Notes: generated by a model from the letters alone, not told the origin. A stretch of DNA of 64,000 nucleotides from an uncultured Oscillospiraceae bacterium (GCA_934597165.1 CAKTQP010000007.1:4463-68462); one strand, 5' to 3'; positions 54,923 to 63,023 are shown, numbered from the stretch's first letter. Program-made: numbers and translations.

Positions 54923-55012
54923 GAGAAAAAATCTCGCCGCAGGCGGAATTTATTTCCGCTGAGCAAGTCAAATCCAAAAGGTTTCCCAAAAAGTCAAAGA
55001 CTTTTTGGGAAA
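54923..55012 (-). repeat. Structured repeat, copy D (lacks hairpin 4)
   Basis: On the minus strand: a 14-bp perfect hairpin 1, TTTCCCAAAAAGTC with GACTTTTTGGGAAA (54982-55012), the conserved linker GATTTGACTTGCTC, hairpin 2 GCGGAA / TTCCGC (54943-54959), then CTGCGGCGAGA and a 4-bp stem GAGA/TCTC. The end corresponding to hairpin 4 of copies A-C is missing. It lies between the TraX and TadA genes, about 40 kb from the lepA copies. Confidence 0.82.
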
Positions 55013-55045
55013 AATAAGGCAGGTAACCCGTCGAGTTACCTGCCT
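55013..55045 (-). terminator. Intrinsic terminator downstream of tadA
   Basis: AGGCAGGTAAC (55017-55027) and GTTACCTGCCT (55035-55045) pair. On the minus strand TTATTTTT follows. The 110 bp from here to tadA is AT-rich, with the inverted repeat GTCTCTTG...CAAGAGAC near 55088-55122, and shows no gene. Confidence 0.78.
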
Positions 55046-55157
55046 CAAGAAGGAAAATGAAAAAACTACTAGCACTTAAAAACCTTTGTCTCTTGCTTTC
55101 GAGTGTATGATACCAAGAGACTATTACAAAAATTCGTGAAATTATATTACAGAAGTA

Positions 55158-55622
55158 TTAAATCAAATCTTTTTCTTTTCCACATGGGCGGAAAAAGCTG
55201 TGCAAAACTTTGGCGCACTCCGCGCCAAGCACCCCGCCATACACCTCTGGCCGGTGGTTGAACCCCTCTTGGAACAACGAGAGCACACTGCCGCAGCACC
55301 CCGCCTTGGGATTCTTGGCGCCATACCACACCTTGCCGATGCGGGCGTTGACCATAGCCCCGGCGCACATGGGACAGGGCTCTAACGTCACGTACAGCTC
55401 ACACCCATCCAGTCGCCAGGAACTCAACTGAGCGCATGCGGAACGGATGGCCTCCAGCTCTGCGTGGGCGGTGGCGTCCGCTCCGGCCACGCGGCGGTTG
55501 TACCCTTGGCCGATGACCTGGCCGTCTTTCACCACCACACAGCCCACCGGGATGTCCTCTGCCGCTGCCGCCTGTCGTGCCAGCTCCAGTGCCTGTGCCA
55601 TATAGCGTTCCTCTTGCGTCAT
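55158..55622 (-). CDS. tadA: tRNA-specific adenosine deaminase TadA
   Basis: A 154-residue zinc deaminase. DATAHAELEAIRSA carries the His ligand and catalytic Glu, and LEPCPMCAGAMVNARI the two Cys ligands. It converts A34 to inosine in tRNA(Arg). GTAAGGAGG lies about 9 nt before the ATG. It follows a hypothetical gene on the same strand. Confidence 0.94.
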   Translation of the reverse strand: MTQEERYMAQALELARQAAAAEDIPVGCVVVKDGQVIGQGYNRRVAGADATAHAELEAIRSACAQLSSWRLDGCELYVTLEPCPMCAGAMVNARIGKVWYGAKNPKAGCCGSVLSLFQEGFNHRPEVYGGVLGAECAKVLHSFFRPCGKEKDLI

Positions 55623-55685
55623 GGGTCACAACCTCCTTACCTGATGCACAGTGTACAGGAGACGGTGGAAAAAAACAAGAGGGGT

Positions 55686-56168
55686 TTATTGCAGGTACAC
55701 CTTCAAGCGGGTGATGTTGTCCTCCTCTGCCTGAATGGTGGCACGTGCCAAATCCAACGCCTGCTGCTCCGGTTGTGTGGGAGGCGCAGCGTCCTGCTGG
55801 GCGTCCGCTTGGGTGGGCGGGGCGAAGGAGTTCAGGGCTTTGGTCAGGGAGACGATGCCCATGTTGCTGCCCTGGATCATCATCTCCGCCAGGTGGCTGG
55901 TCTCCCGGTTGCACAGGGTGTTCCCCTGGAGGGACAGCCACAGCATGGTGTACTCCCCGTTGGTCACCTCTTTGGGACAGCGCCCCATGGCCTTCATCTG
56001 GTTCTCCGCGTTGGAGGCAGTGGTCTGATACTGGCGGAATTGGGTCTGTAGGTCGGAGCGGAAGCGGGCGTTGTCTACCTTGGGCAGCAGGAGGCGGATG
56101 GCGATATCCCCCATCTTGGCCCCGTGGTAGACCTCCTGTAACAGCTGGTACTGATTGTTGAAATCCAT
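55686..56168 (-). CDS. Hypothetical helical protein
   Basis: A 160-residue protein without a recognised family. It appears helical, with AKMGDIAIRLLLPKV, FRSDLQTQFRQYQTTASNAE and MIQGSNMGIVSLTKALNSF blocks that suggest a ferritin-like helix bundle; a Pro/Gln-rich stretch (PPTQADAQQDAAPPTQPEQQ) leads to a last helix. No signal peptide. AAAGGA precedes the ATG. Divergent from prmA. Confidence 0.75.
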   Translation of the reverse strand: MDFNNQYQLLQEVYHGAKMGDIAIRLLLPKVDNARFRSDLQTQFRQYQTTASNAENQMKAMGRCPKEVTNGEYTMLWLSLQGNTLCNRETSHLAEMMIQGSNMGIVSLTKALNSFAPPTQADAQQDAAPPTQPEQQALDLARATIQAEEDNITRLKVYLQ

Positions 56169-56237
56169 GCAAAGCGTCCTTTCCCTGTGGAGATTTCCAC
56201 AGATTTGTGAGAAAACAAGGATAGCTTGCCCAGTGGA

Positions 56238-56266
56238 TTGAAAAAAATGCGGAAATAGAGTAAAAT
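56238..56266 (+). promoter_or_regulatory. prmA promoter
   Basis: TTGAAA (56238-56243) and TAAAAT (56261-56266) are 17 bp apart, 35 nt before the ATG. Confidence 0.75.
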
Positions 56267-56301
56267 GCTCTCAACTGTACGCAAGAGAGGATGAACACAA
56301 C

Positions 56302-57279
56302 ATGGATCAATACTGGCTGGAAGTGGCCATTGACACCACACCGGACTGCCTGGATGACGTGGCGGCTTATTTGACCGGCTGCGGCATCGTGGGGCTGTCT
56401 TTGGAAAATGAAGCGGACTTGAACGAGTTCATGGCAGAGAACAAAGCCTATTGGGATGAAGTGGACGACGACCTGAAAGCCGCCTGGAAGGGCGTCTCCC
56501 GGGTGAAATTTTACGTGACCGAGGACGAGGACGGCAAAGCCCGCCTGGCAGAGGTGGAGGGCGGATTGGAAGCCTTCCGTCAGCGGGTGGGCAAGGACGC
56601 CGGGACTCTGGCTGTCTCCACCACCTCCCTGCGGGAAGAGGACTGGTCGGAGAACTGGAAGCAGTATTATCAGCCCTTCCCCGTGGGCGAAAAGCTCTAT
56701 GTCGTCCCCGAATGGATGCGGGGGGAACCCGTCCCCGAAGGACGTCAGCCGGTGTACCTGAACCCCGGCCTCATCTTCGGCACCGGCAGCCACGGCACCA
56801 CCCGTCTCTGTCTGGAAGGGGTGGAGCGCTACGTAAAACCCGGCGACCGGATGCTGGACTTGGGCACCGGCAGCGGCATCCTGGCCATCGCCGCTGTGCT
56901 CTTGGGCGCAAAGGAAGCGGTGGGCTGTGACATCGACCCCAAAGCCTCCCGTGTGGCGGCGGAGAACGCCTCCTATAACGGCATCGGCACCGACCGGTTC
57001 CGCTGTTACACCGGCGATATCAACCAGGACCCGGAGCTGAAGGCCAACCTGGCGGGGAAATACGACCTGGTGGTGGCCAACATCATCGCCGACGTCATCA
57101 TCCCCCTGACCGCCGTGGCAGGGGACTACCTGAAGCCGGACGGCCTGTTCCTCACCTCTGGCATCATCGAGCACCGGGCAGAGGACGTGAAGAACGCCCT
57201 GGAAGCCCACGGGTTTGTGATCTTGGAGACCCGGAGCAGAGAGGGCTGGGTCAGCTACACGGCAAAACACAACGGGTAA
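56302..57279 (+). CDS. prmA: Ribosomal protein L11 methyltransferase
   Basis: A 325-residue enzyme with N-terminal L11-recognition domain and C-terminal SAM fold: NPGLIFGTGSHGTTRLCLEG, LDLGTGSGILAIAAVLLGAK and LVVANIIADVIIPL (a variant of NILAxxL). It trimethylates ribosomal protein L11. Confidence 0.95.
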   Translation: MDQYWLEVAIDTTPDCLDDVAAYLTGCGIVGLSLENEADLNEFMAENKAYWDEVDDDLKAAWKGVSRVKFYVTEDEDGKARLAEVEGGLEAFRQRVGKDAGTLAVSTTSLREEDWSENWKQYYQPFPVGEKLYVVPEWMRGEPVPEGRQPVYLNPGLIFGTGSHGTTRLCLEGVERYVKPGDRMLDLGTGSGILAIAAVLLGAKEAVGCDIDPKASRVAAENASYNGIGTDRFRCYTGDINQDPELKANLAGKYDLVVANIIADVIIPLTAVAGDYLKPDGLFLTSGIIEHRAEDVKNALEAHGFVILETRSREGWVSYTAKHNG

Positions 57280-57374
57280 ATCAGAAATGATGCACAAGGC
57301 ACTCTCCCTTCGGTTTTTGTAATCAGCCGGAATGATTGAATGCAGGTAAATCAATCACATAGGAGGATTACACA

Positions 57375-57752
57375 ATGGATAAGTACATCTATGATGAAAA
57401 GAATGGGCTTTGGTATGAATTGCGAGGCGACTATTACTTACCTTGTCTGAGGCTGCCAGAGACAACGGAGGTACATATCGGTATCTGGGGACAACGTCAT
57501 CGCCGGTATCTGAAAGAACATCGCAAAACTGCCTATACTCGTCTGCTGACAAGCGGCAGGCTGAACAAATACCTTGCCGATATAGATCATCAAGCGGAAG
57601 AACTGTTCTCTCAGCTGGTAAGTCAGATGGCAGCAGCCGAGGGTATCACCGAAGCGCTCAAAGCGGCCGATCAGATGGAATGGGTACGTCGCACGAACAG
57701 CATTCGAAACCGTGCCAGAGAAATCGTCAATTCCGAACTGATTCACAACTGA
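57375..57752 (+). CDS. TnpV family transposon-associated protein
   Basis: A 125-residue protein. IYDEKNGLWYELRGDYYLPC and GIWGQRHRRYLKEHRKTAYT with the end MEWVRRTNSIRNRAREIVNS mark TnpV, a small protein encoded in Tn4451-type and other clostridial mobile elements. Its function is not known. No recombinase or relaxase is nearby, so it seems a remnant of an integrated element. RBS AGGAGG lies 8 nt before the ATG. Confidence 0.85.
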   Translation: MDKYIYDEKNGLWYELRGDYYLPCLRLPETTEVHIGIWGQRHRRYLKEHRKTAYTRLLTSGRLNKYLADIDHQAEELFSQLVSQMAAAEGITEALKAADQMEWVRRTNSIRNRAREIVNSELIHN

Positions 57753-57755
57753 GTA

Positions 57756-57800
57756 GACCCCGGAGTACAGGCCGAAAACGGCAGTCTGTACTCCGGGGTC
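57756..57800 (+). terminator. Terminator-like long hairpin after TnpV
   Basis: GACCCCGGAGTACAG (57756-57770) and CTGTACTCCGGGGTC (57786-57800) form a perfect 15-bp stem, followed by TCTTTGG. Confidence 0.78.
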
Positions 57801-57840
57801 TCTTTGGGCAAAATCGTGCGGTATCGGTCTAACAAGCAAC

Positions 57841-57942
57841 GGATTTGCTGGGGCAAATCCAGCTTAACAGGGAAAAATCCCTATGACCCTTACAGGATTG
57901 TCTCCTTCAAACAAAATTAAAACTCCCGGAATATTCCGGGAG
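57841..57942. other. Hairpin-rich non-coding segment of the accessory island
   Basis: Two small perfect hairpins, GGATTTGC / GCAAATCC (57841-57860) and AGGGA / TCCCT (about 57869-57883), are followed by a 20-bp palindrome CTCCCGGAATATTCCGGGAG (57923-57942). The last, on the minus strand, runs into TTTTAATTTT and can terminate the JAB operon. No ORF is seen in 57807-58040; the rest may be an element end. Confidence 0.6.
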
Positions 57943-58040
57943 CTTCTACTATTATAAGGAGAAAAAGTGCAGCTGTTTTCGTTAACATAAAAGTCACCTG
58001 ATGCCGGACAAGCCGGCGAGCTGAAGATACGGTCATCCGA

Positions 58041-58469
58041 TCAGGTCTCTATTTTCTCCTCGATGCAGGAAGACAGCTCATCTTTACCGTGAGCCGCAAC
58101 ACAAAACAGTCTGCATTTCTCTCCCTGCACCATCAGAAGATATAACCGCTCCATCCTGTTGGCCCGCATGATTCTGCACGCCATCTGTATGTCCACGTTG
58201 GAAGGGACACAAGGACTGCACGACGGGTGACTGTGCACTACGCCGCAGAACCGCAGTGCCGGACCGCTCCAGTGCTTCCGCACAAAGTCCTGTATGGGCA
58301 GTCGGCTGGGAATATAGGTGGCATTGCCGACACCTGCATCCGCATCAAAATAGTAGTCCGCAATCCTGCCGTTTTGATCTGCTGCAAGGATGCCGCCGCA
58401 TTCCGGCTTCTGCCTGCCGATCGTATCCATGATCTCAGTTAAGACCTTTAGTGAGATATACATCCGCAT
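58041..58469 (-). CDS. JAB/MPN domain metallopeptidase-like protein
   Basis: A 142-residue single-domain protein. ECGGILAAD supplies the Glu and GVVHSHPSCSPCVPSNVD has the JAMM zinc motif (HxH ... SxxD). Members remove ubiquitin-like proteins or process peptides; in bacteria many work with E1/E2-like genes in mobile or defence loci, none of which is found here. It is cotranscribed with the Cys-rich protein upstream. Confidence 0.83.
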   Translation of the reverse strand: MRMYISLKVLTEIMDTIGRQKPECGGILAADQNGRIADYYFDADAGVGNATYIPSRLPIQDFVRKHWSGPALRFCGVVHSHPSCSPCVPSNVDIQMACRIMRANRMERLYLLMVQGEKCRLFCVAAHGKDELSSCIEEKIET

Positions 58470-58548
58470 CCCCTCCTTGCATCAGTGCAGCAGACAGGGC
58501 AGCACCCCGCCTGGATGCTGCCCTGTGCCGGGACGGTATCACCGCCGC

Positions 58549-58740
58549 TTACTTGTAGTAACCGCAGGCCGTATCCGAACTGCTGGTATCACGCCTGTGG
58601 TAGTTGCAGAATGCCTTGCCGAAGCCGTACTGCTCATAGTACATACAGCTGCCGCAGGTCAAAGAGAAAAATTCGCATTCCGGCATCTCAAACATAGGTT
58701 CGCGCTGCTCTTCGCTCTGATATTCCTTCTTACTGTTCAT
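58549..58740 (-). CDS. Cys-rich small protein, unidentified
   Basis: A 63-residue protein with four or five Cys in the second half (PECEFFSLTCGSCMYYEQYG then FGKAFCNYHRRDTSSSDTAC), likely a metal or iron-sulfur site. The ATG at 58740 follows AGGAGG by 7 nt. It precedes the JAB gene by about 80 bp. Function unknown. Confidence 0.75.
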   Translation of the reverse strand: MNSKKEYQSEEQREPMFEMPECEFFSLTCGSCMYYEQYGFGKAFCNYHRRDTSSSDTACGYYK

Positions 58741-58804
58741 TCTGTTACCTCCTGACTTCATTCCATTTGACAACATACCGATACAGACCGTACTGTATAT
58801 AATA

Positions 58805-58834
58805 AATATAATACCTGTATTTGTGAGTTGTCAA
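58805..58834 (-). promoter_or_regulatory. Promoter of the Cys-rich/JAB operon
   Basis: TTGACA (58829-58834) and TATATT (58805-58810) on the minus strand, 18 bp apart, about 65 nt before the ATG at 58740. Confidence 0.8.
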
Positions 58835-58887
58835 GCCAATAATGCGGTGGAAGGAAAGTGCCTTGTGTTGTGATGGGATGAGGAAGT

Positions 58888-59286
58888 ATGACGACGATAC
58901 AAAAGAACGGATACGTCTTTTTGGTTGACCAGGAAAAAACGCAGCAGTATTACCGCACCCACACCCTCTGTGACTGCGTGTATTGCCGCAATTATTATGC
59001 CCAGGTGAAACAGCAATTCCCACGATTGGACGCCTTTCTGAGCGAGTTTGGGGTGGATATTGCAAGGCCGGACGAGATTATGAGTGTGGAGCTGGAGGGG
59101 CGCGTGGCGTATCTCAACGTGGATTATACGGTCTGCGGAAGGGTTCAGACGATGGACGAAGGGGAGATAGCGCTGCAGGATGGACAACAGTTGTATTTGG
59201 CTGTCACAGAAGGGTTCGCGTCTCCCAACGAGCAGACCGGGGACTACTTTACCATTTCCGTGACGGGACTAGAGTTGGATAAATAA
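58888..59286 (+). CDS. Hypothetical protein with N-terminal CxCxxC cluster
   Basis: A 132-residue protein. HTLCDCVYCRNYYAQVKQQF near residue 28 has three closely spaced Cys; the C-terminal half is beta-rich (MSVELEGRVAYLNVDYTVCG and LYLAVTEGFASPNEQTGDYF). GAGGAAGT precedes the ATG. No family recognised. Single gene with its own terminator. Confidence 0.75.
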   Translation: MTTIQKNGYVFLVDQEKTQQYYRTHTLCDCVYCRNYYAQVKQQFPRLDAFLSEFGVDIARPDEIMSVELEGRVAYLNVDYTVCGRVQTMDEGEIALQDGQQLYLAVTEGFASPNEQTGDYFTISVTGLELDK

Positions 59287-59287
59287 A

Positions 59288-59316
59288 ATAGGAGACACTT
59301 TATAACGTGTCTCCTA
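59288..59316. terminator. Bidirectional terminator-like hairpin
   Basis: AGGAGACAC and GTGTCTCCT pair around TTTATAAC; on the minus strand ATTTTATTTA follows. It lies between converging genes. Confidence 0.72.
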
Positions 59317-59325
59317 TGGGTTTCG

Positions 59326-60231
59326 TTATAGGAAGATACTGACGCCGCTGAACATCAATCCGCCCACCAGCAGGATCCACACCCAGGGAGAGGTGAAGCA
59401 GGCGTGTGCTTTCTCCGCTCGAGAGAAGGGCAGCGGGCCCGGCTCCAGGGTGTAGTGCTTTCGGCGTACGAAGAAGAGCACCACTGAGAAGCAGATGGAG
59501 AACAGGATGACGCAGGTCAACAGGAGAGCCAGCAGGGAGGATTCCACCAGGGTGGTCAGCACGCTGATGCCGTTGATGAGCATATGAATGCCGATGGTGT
59601 AGCGCAGGCGGTTGGTGAGCAGCACGATGGCGGAGAAGACCGCACCCAACACGAAGGCATATAGGGTCTGATTCAGGTTTCCGTGGAACAGCCCAAAAGC
59701 AGCCCCACCGATGAGGATGGCAGCGCCGTCACCGAAGATGCGCACCCGATCCAGCAGCAGCCGACGGAAGATGAATTCCTCTGCCATAGGAGCCACCACC
59801 ACAAAGGCCACAATGGCTACCACCGGCGGCAGGGAGGACTCCACAGCCGAGACCGTGTTGGTGGAGGACTGCCCCACCAGACCTTCCAATAGGTTGATGA
59901 GCGCCAAGGTCACGTAAGAGAACAGGTAGCCGGAGCCGAGGGAGAAGACCACAGCCAGGAAGGTCTCCTGTCCCGACAAGACGGTTGGCGGCTGTGGGGG
60001 CAGACGCGGGATGCTGCGCAAGAGCAGCGGGATGAGAACGATGCTGGGGACATATACACAGAGGTCGTTGAGGAACATCAGGATGGTGTAGTTGGCCCAG
60101 CCTGCCAGCGACATCCAGACCTGTACGGCCAGATAGGACAGGGCTTGGGAGACCACGAAGGTGACCAGCAAGGTCAGAGCGACCCGGCCGAACCACCGGC
60201 GCAGCTGACGGGGGGAGATCGTTTGCTCCAT
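59326..60231 (-). CDS. CPBP family intramembrane glutamic endopeptidase
   Basis: A 301-residue protein with about eight membrane helices. Catalytic motifs are PMAEEFIFRRLLLDRV (EExxxR) and GLFHGNLNQTLYAFVLG (FxxxH-type with His). ATG at 60231 follows AAAGGAGG; the longer frame to 60282 is less likely. The family (also called CAAX protease/ABI) includes Rce1 and bacteriocin self-immunity proteins. The target is unknown and no bacteriocin genes are adjacent. Confidence 0.88.
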   Translation of the reverse strand: MEQTISPRQLRRWFGRVALTLLVTFVVSQALSYLAVQVWMSLAGWANYTILMFLNDLCVYVPSIVLIPLLLRSIPRLPPQPPTVLSGQETFLAVVFSLGSGYLFSYVTLALINLLEGLVGQSSTNTVSAVESSLPPVVAIVAFVVVAPMAEEFIFRRLLLDRVRIFGDGAAILIGGAAFGLFHGNLNQTLYAFVLGAVFSAIVLLTNRLRYTIGIHMLINGISVLTTLVESSLLALLLTCVILFSICFSVVLFFVRRKHYTLEPGPLPFSRAEKAHACFTSPWVWILLVGGLMFSGVSIFL

Positions 60232-60425
60232 GAAACCGCCTCCTTTTTGGAAGTGAGGGGGCAGAAAGGCTGTCATTTCCAAGGAAAACGACGCTTTTTG
60301 CTCTGCCGCCTAGATAATGTTAGTATATCAGGGTTGTGCGAAATTGACAATCCGTGCTACAATAGAAAATTGGTGGAGAGTGGCTCTCCGCCGAGCACCT
60401 TTGATTTGGAAGGAGACCCTTCGTT

Positions 60426-61820
60426 ATGAAGACCAAGGCAGATGTTGCCATCATTGGCTGCGGCGAGGCCGGGATCTTTGCCGGCTACGAACTGAAGAAG
60501 CTGCATCCGGAACTTGATATTGTCGTTGTGGAACAGGGGAAAGATATTTATTCCCGTAAATGTCCCATTGTGGCAGGCAAGGTGAAATCCTGCGTTCACT
60601 GCAAGACCTGCGACACCATGTGCGGCTTCGGCGGCGCTGGTGCATTCTCGGACGGCAAGTTTAACTTTACTACCCAATTTGGCGGCTGGCTCACCGATTA
60701 TATGGAGCCGGCGGAAGTCATGAATCTCATCGAGTACGTGGACAGCATCAACGTCGCCCACGGCGCCACCATCGAGCGTTACTCCACCTCCACCCCCGAA
60801 GCGCGGGCGCTGGAGATCGAGGCGCTGAAATATGACCTGCACCTGCTCCAAGCCCAGTGCAAGCACCTGGGCACCGAGCGGAACCTGCAGATCTTGACCA
60901 ACATTTATGAAAGCCAGCGGGACAAGGTGGATTATCGGTTCAACGTCTCTGTGGAAAAGATCGAGAAGCTGGACGACGGTTATCGGCTCATCACCGACCA
61001 AGGCGATGTGGACTGCACCTACCTGGTGGCTGCCCCCGGTCGTTCCGGCGCAGAGTGGTTCGCCACCCAGTGCAAGGATTTGGGCATCAAGCTCATCAAC
61101 AACCAGGTGGACATCGGCGTCCGTGTGGAGCTGCCCGCCAAGGTGTTTGAGCATATCACCAACGTGGTCTATGAGTCCAAGCTCATCTACCGCACCAAGC
61201 AGTACGGCGACCAGGTGCGTACCTTCTGTATGAACCCCTACGGCCACGTGGTGGCGGAGAGCGTGGAAGGCATCAACACCGTCAACGGCCACAGCTATTC
61301 CGACCCGGCGCTGCGCAGTGAGAATACCAACTTCGCTCTGCTGGTGTCCAACCGGTTCACCGAGCCCTTCAACGAGCCCTATCGGTACGGCAAGCACATC
61401 GCCTCCCTGAGCAATATGCTGGCCGGCGGCGTCCTGGTGCAGCGGTTCGGCGACCTGGTCAAGGGCGTCCGCTCCAACGAGCACCGGATGGCCAAGTCCT
61501 TCACCCGCCCTACCCTGACCGCTGCCGTCCCCGGCGACCTGTCCCTGGCGCTGCCCAAACGGCAGCTGGATGACATCATCGAGATGATCTACGCCCTGGA
61601 CAAGCTGGCGCCCGGCACGGCCAACTACGACACCCTGCTCTACGGCGCGGAAGTGAAATTCTATTCCTCCCGCATCCAGCTCTCCGGCGAACTGGAGACC
61701 CCCCTGCGCAACTTCTTCGCCATCGGCGACGGCGCAGGCACCACCCGTGGCCTGGCACAGGCCGGTGCCTCCGGCATCAAGGTGGCTCGCGTCATCGCGG
61801 AACGTCTGGATCAGGCGTAA
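60426..61820 (+). CDS. FAD-dependent dehydrogenase (COG2509 type)
   Basis: A 464-residue flavoprotein: dinucleotide-binding ADVAIIGCGEAGIFAGYEL then a Cys-rich patch, CPIVAGKVKSCVHCKTCDTM then CGFGGAGAFSDGK, and a C-terminal FAIGDGAGTTRGLAQAGASG that binds FAD. The Cys patch is typical of this uncharacterised family and may hold an iron-sulfur or disulfide site. Substrate unknown; single gene. Confidence 0.88.
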   Translation: MKTKADVAIIGCGEAGIFAGYELKKLHPELDIVVVEQGKDIYSRKCPIVAGKVKSCVHCKTCDTMCGFGGAGAFSDGKFNFTTQFGGWLTDYMEPAEVMNLIEYVDSINVAHGATIERYSTSTPEARALEIEALKYDLHLLQAQCKHLGTERNLQILTNIYESQRDKVDYRFNVSVEKIEKLDDGYRLITDQGDVDCTYLVAAPGRSGAEWFATQCKDLGIKLINNQVDIGVRVELPAKVFEHITNVVYESKLIYRTKQYGDQVRTFCMNPYGHVVAESVEGINTVNGHSYSDPALRSENTNFALLVSNRFTEPFNEPYRYGKHIASLSNMLAGGVLVQRFGDLVKGVRSNEHRMAKSFTRPTLTAAVPGDLSLALPKRQLDDIIEMIYALDKLAPGTANYDTLLYGAEVKFYSSRIQLSGELETPLRNFFAIGDGAGTTRGLAQAGASGIKVARVIAERLDQA

Positions 61821-61837
61821 CCCAATACAACCACAGG

Positions 61838-61872
61838 ACAAGACCTGCATCAAACGCAGGTCTTGTTTCCCA
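61838..61872 (+). terminator. Intrinsic terminator of the FAD dehydrogenase gene
   Basis: ACAAGACCTGC pairs with GCAGGTCTTGT around ATCAAAC, then TTCCC. It precedes the DUF554 gene by 25 nt, so that gene may be expressed by read-through. Confidence 0.75.
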
Positions 61873-61896
61873 ATCGGAAGAAAAGAGAGAACCATT

Positions 61897-62616
61897 ATGA
61901 TTATGCTGGGAACCCTCATCAATACCGGCGCTATCATTGCCGGCGGCGTGGTCGGCTCCTTCTTTCAAAGAGGGCTAAAGGAACGGTTCCAGGAGACCCT
62001 CATGAGCGCCATGGGACTGAGCGTCATCCTGCTGAGCATCGGCGGCGTGTGCAGCGAAATGCTCACCCTCCAAAACGGTCAGCTGGAAACCCAGGGGGTC
62101 ATGATGATGATCGTGTCCTTGGCCTTGGGCGCACTGGTGGGCGAGGCCATCAACCTGGAACACCACACCCAGACCTTCGGGGCGTTTTTGCGGGAGAAGA
62201 GCGGCAACAGCGGCGACAACAAATTTGTGGACGCCTTTGTCACCGCCTCCCTCACCGTCTGCATCGGAGCCATGGCCATCGTCGGCGCCATTCAGGACGG
62301 CCTGACCGGGGACTTTTCTGTACTGGTCACCAAAGCCATCTTAGACTGTATCATCATCTTCGTCATGACCGCCTCCATGGGCAAGGGCTGTATCTTCTCC
62401 GCCATCCCGGTCTTCCTGCTCCAAGGCAGCGTGACCCTGCTGGCCGCCGCCATTGCGCCCTTCATCACCCAGGCGGCACTGGATAACATCTCCCTGGTGG
62501 GGGATGGACTCATCCTCTGCGTGGGCATCAACACCATGTTCCACCAGAAGATCAAGGTGGCGAATCTGCTGCCTGCCCTCATCTTTGCCGCTGTCTGGGC
62601 GTACCTGCCCTTTTAA
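61897..62616 (+). CDS. DUF554 family membrane protein
   Basis: A 239-residue protein with about seven membrane helices (IMLGTLINTGAIIAGGVVGS at the start, AFVTASLTVCIGAMAIVGAI, GDGLILCVGINTMFHQKIKV). DUF554 proteins are suspected transporters; the substrate is unknown. ATG at 61897 with AGAGAG upstream; the 150-nt longer frame to 61747 overlaps the dehydrogenase and is not used. Confidence 0.88.
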   Translation: MIMLGTLINTGAIIAGGVVGSFFQRGLKERFQETLMSAMGLSVILLSIGGVCSEMLTLQNGQLETQGVMMMIVSLALGALVGEAINLEHHTQTFGAFLREKSGNSGDNKFVDAFVTASLTVCIGAMAIVGAIQDGLTGDFSVLVTKAILDCIIIFVMTASMGKGCIFSAIPVFLLQGSVTLLAAAIAPFITQAALDNISLVGDGLILCVGINTMFHQKIKVANLLPALIFAAVWAYLPF

Positions 62617-62627
62617 GAAGATACAGA

Positions 62628-62670
62628 GACGCCTCCTGTTTTTGCATAAAAATCGGGAGGCGCTTTTTCT
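62628..62670 (+). terminator. Intrinsic terminator of the DUF554 gene
   Basis: CGCCTCC and GGAGGCG pair, extended by TTTTT / AAAAA inner pairs, followed by CTTTTTCTT. Confidence 0.82.
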
Positions 62671-62812
62671 TGCAGACGGTGCAAAGATGCAGCGGGGCAG
62701 GTGGGACACTTGCGAAAAATGAAGGGTGTAAACATAATGAAGGTAGGAGAGAGGGGAAATTTGGCGGGGTGAAAACGCAGAAAACCGGATAGAACAGCCC
62801 CTTCTTTCACAC

Positions 62813-62864
62813 TTATGCACAGTTTGCACAAGGTTATGCACAGCAATCCACAGGGTTCTCCACA
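62813..62864 (+). promoter_or_regulatory. Array of five DnaA-box-like 9-mers
   Basis: Same-direction 9-mers follow at 9-12 bp steps: TTATGCACA (62813-62821, perfect), GTTTGCACA (62822-62830), TTATGCACA (62834-62842, perfect), CAATCCACA (62844-62852) and TTCTCCACA (62856-62864, one mismatch). They lie 65-115 bp before the promoter of the malic enzyme gene. The other parts of 62671-62929 show no gene. Confidence 0.78.
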
Positions 62865-62929
62865 GAGGGGCATGACATAATTCACAAAACCAGCCGTCAG
62901 AACCCACCGGAATCCGGCGGGGGGAAGGA

Positions 62930-62958
62930 TTGTCAAATGGGAGCGGGGACGGTATAAT
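62930..62958 (+). promoter_or_regulatory. Malic enzyme promoter
   Basis: TTGTCA (62930-62935) and TATAAT (62953-62958) are 17 bp apart, 65 nt before the ATG. Confidence 0.85.
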
Positions 62959-63023
62959 AATCTTTACTGCTTTACTAGGAGAAACCTAAACAGATCGCAA
63001 TAGAAAGAATTGAGGGAAAACAG

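Noticed and set aside
55048..55157. Possible tRNA or small RNA in the AT-rich gap before tadA
   Set aside because: Only one inverted repeat of 8 bp with a long loop; no cloverleaf, no promoter.
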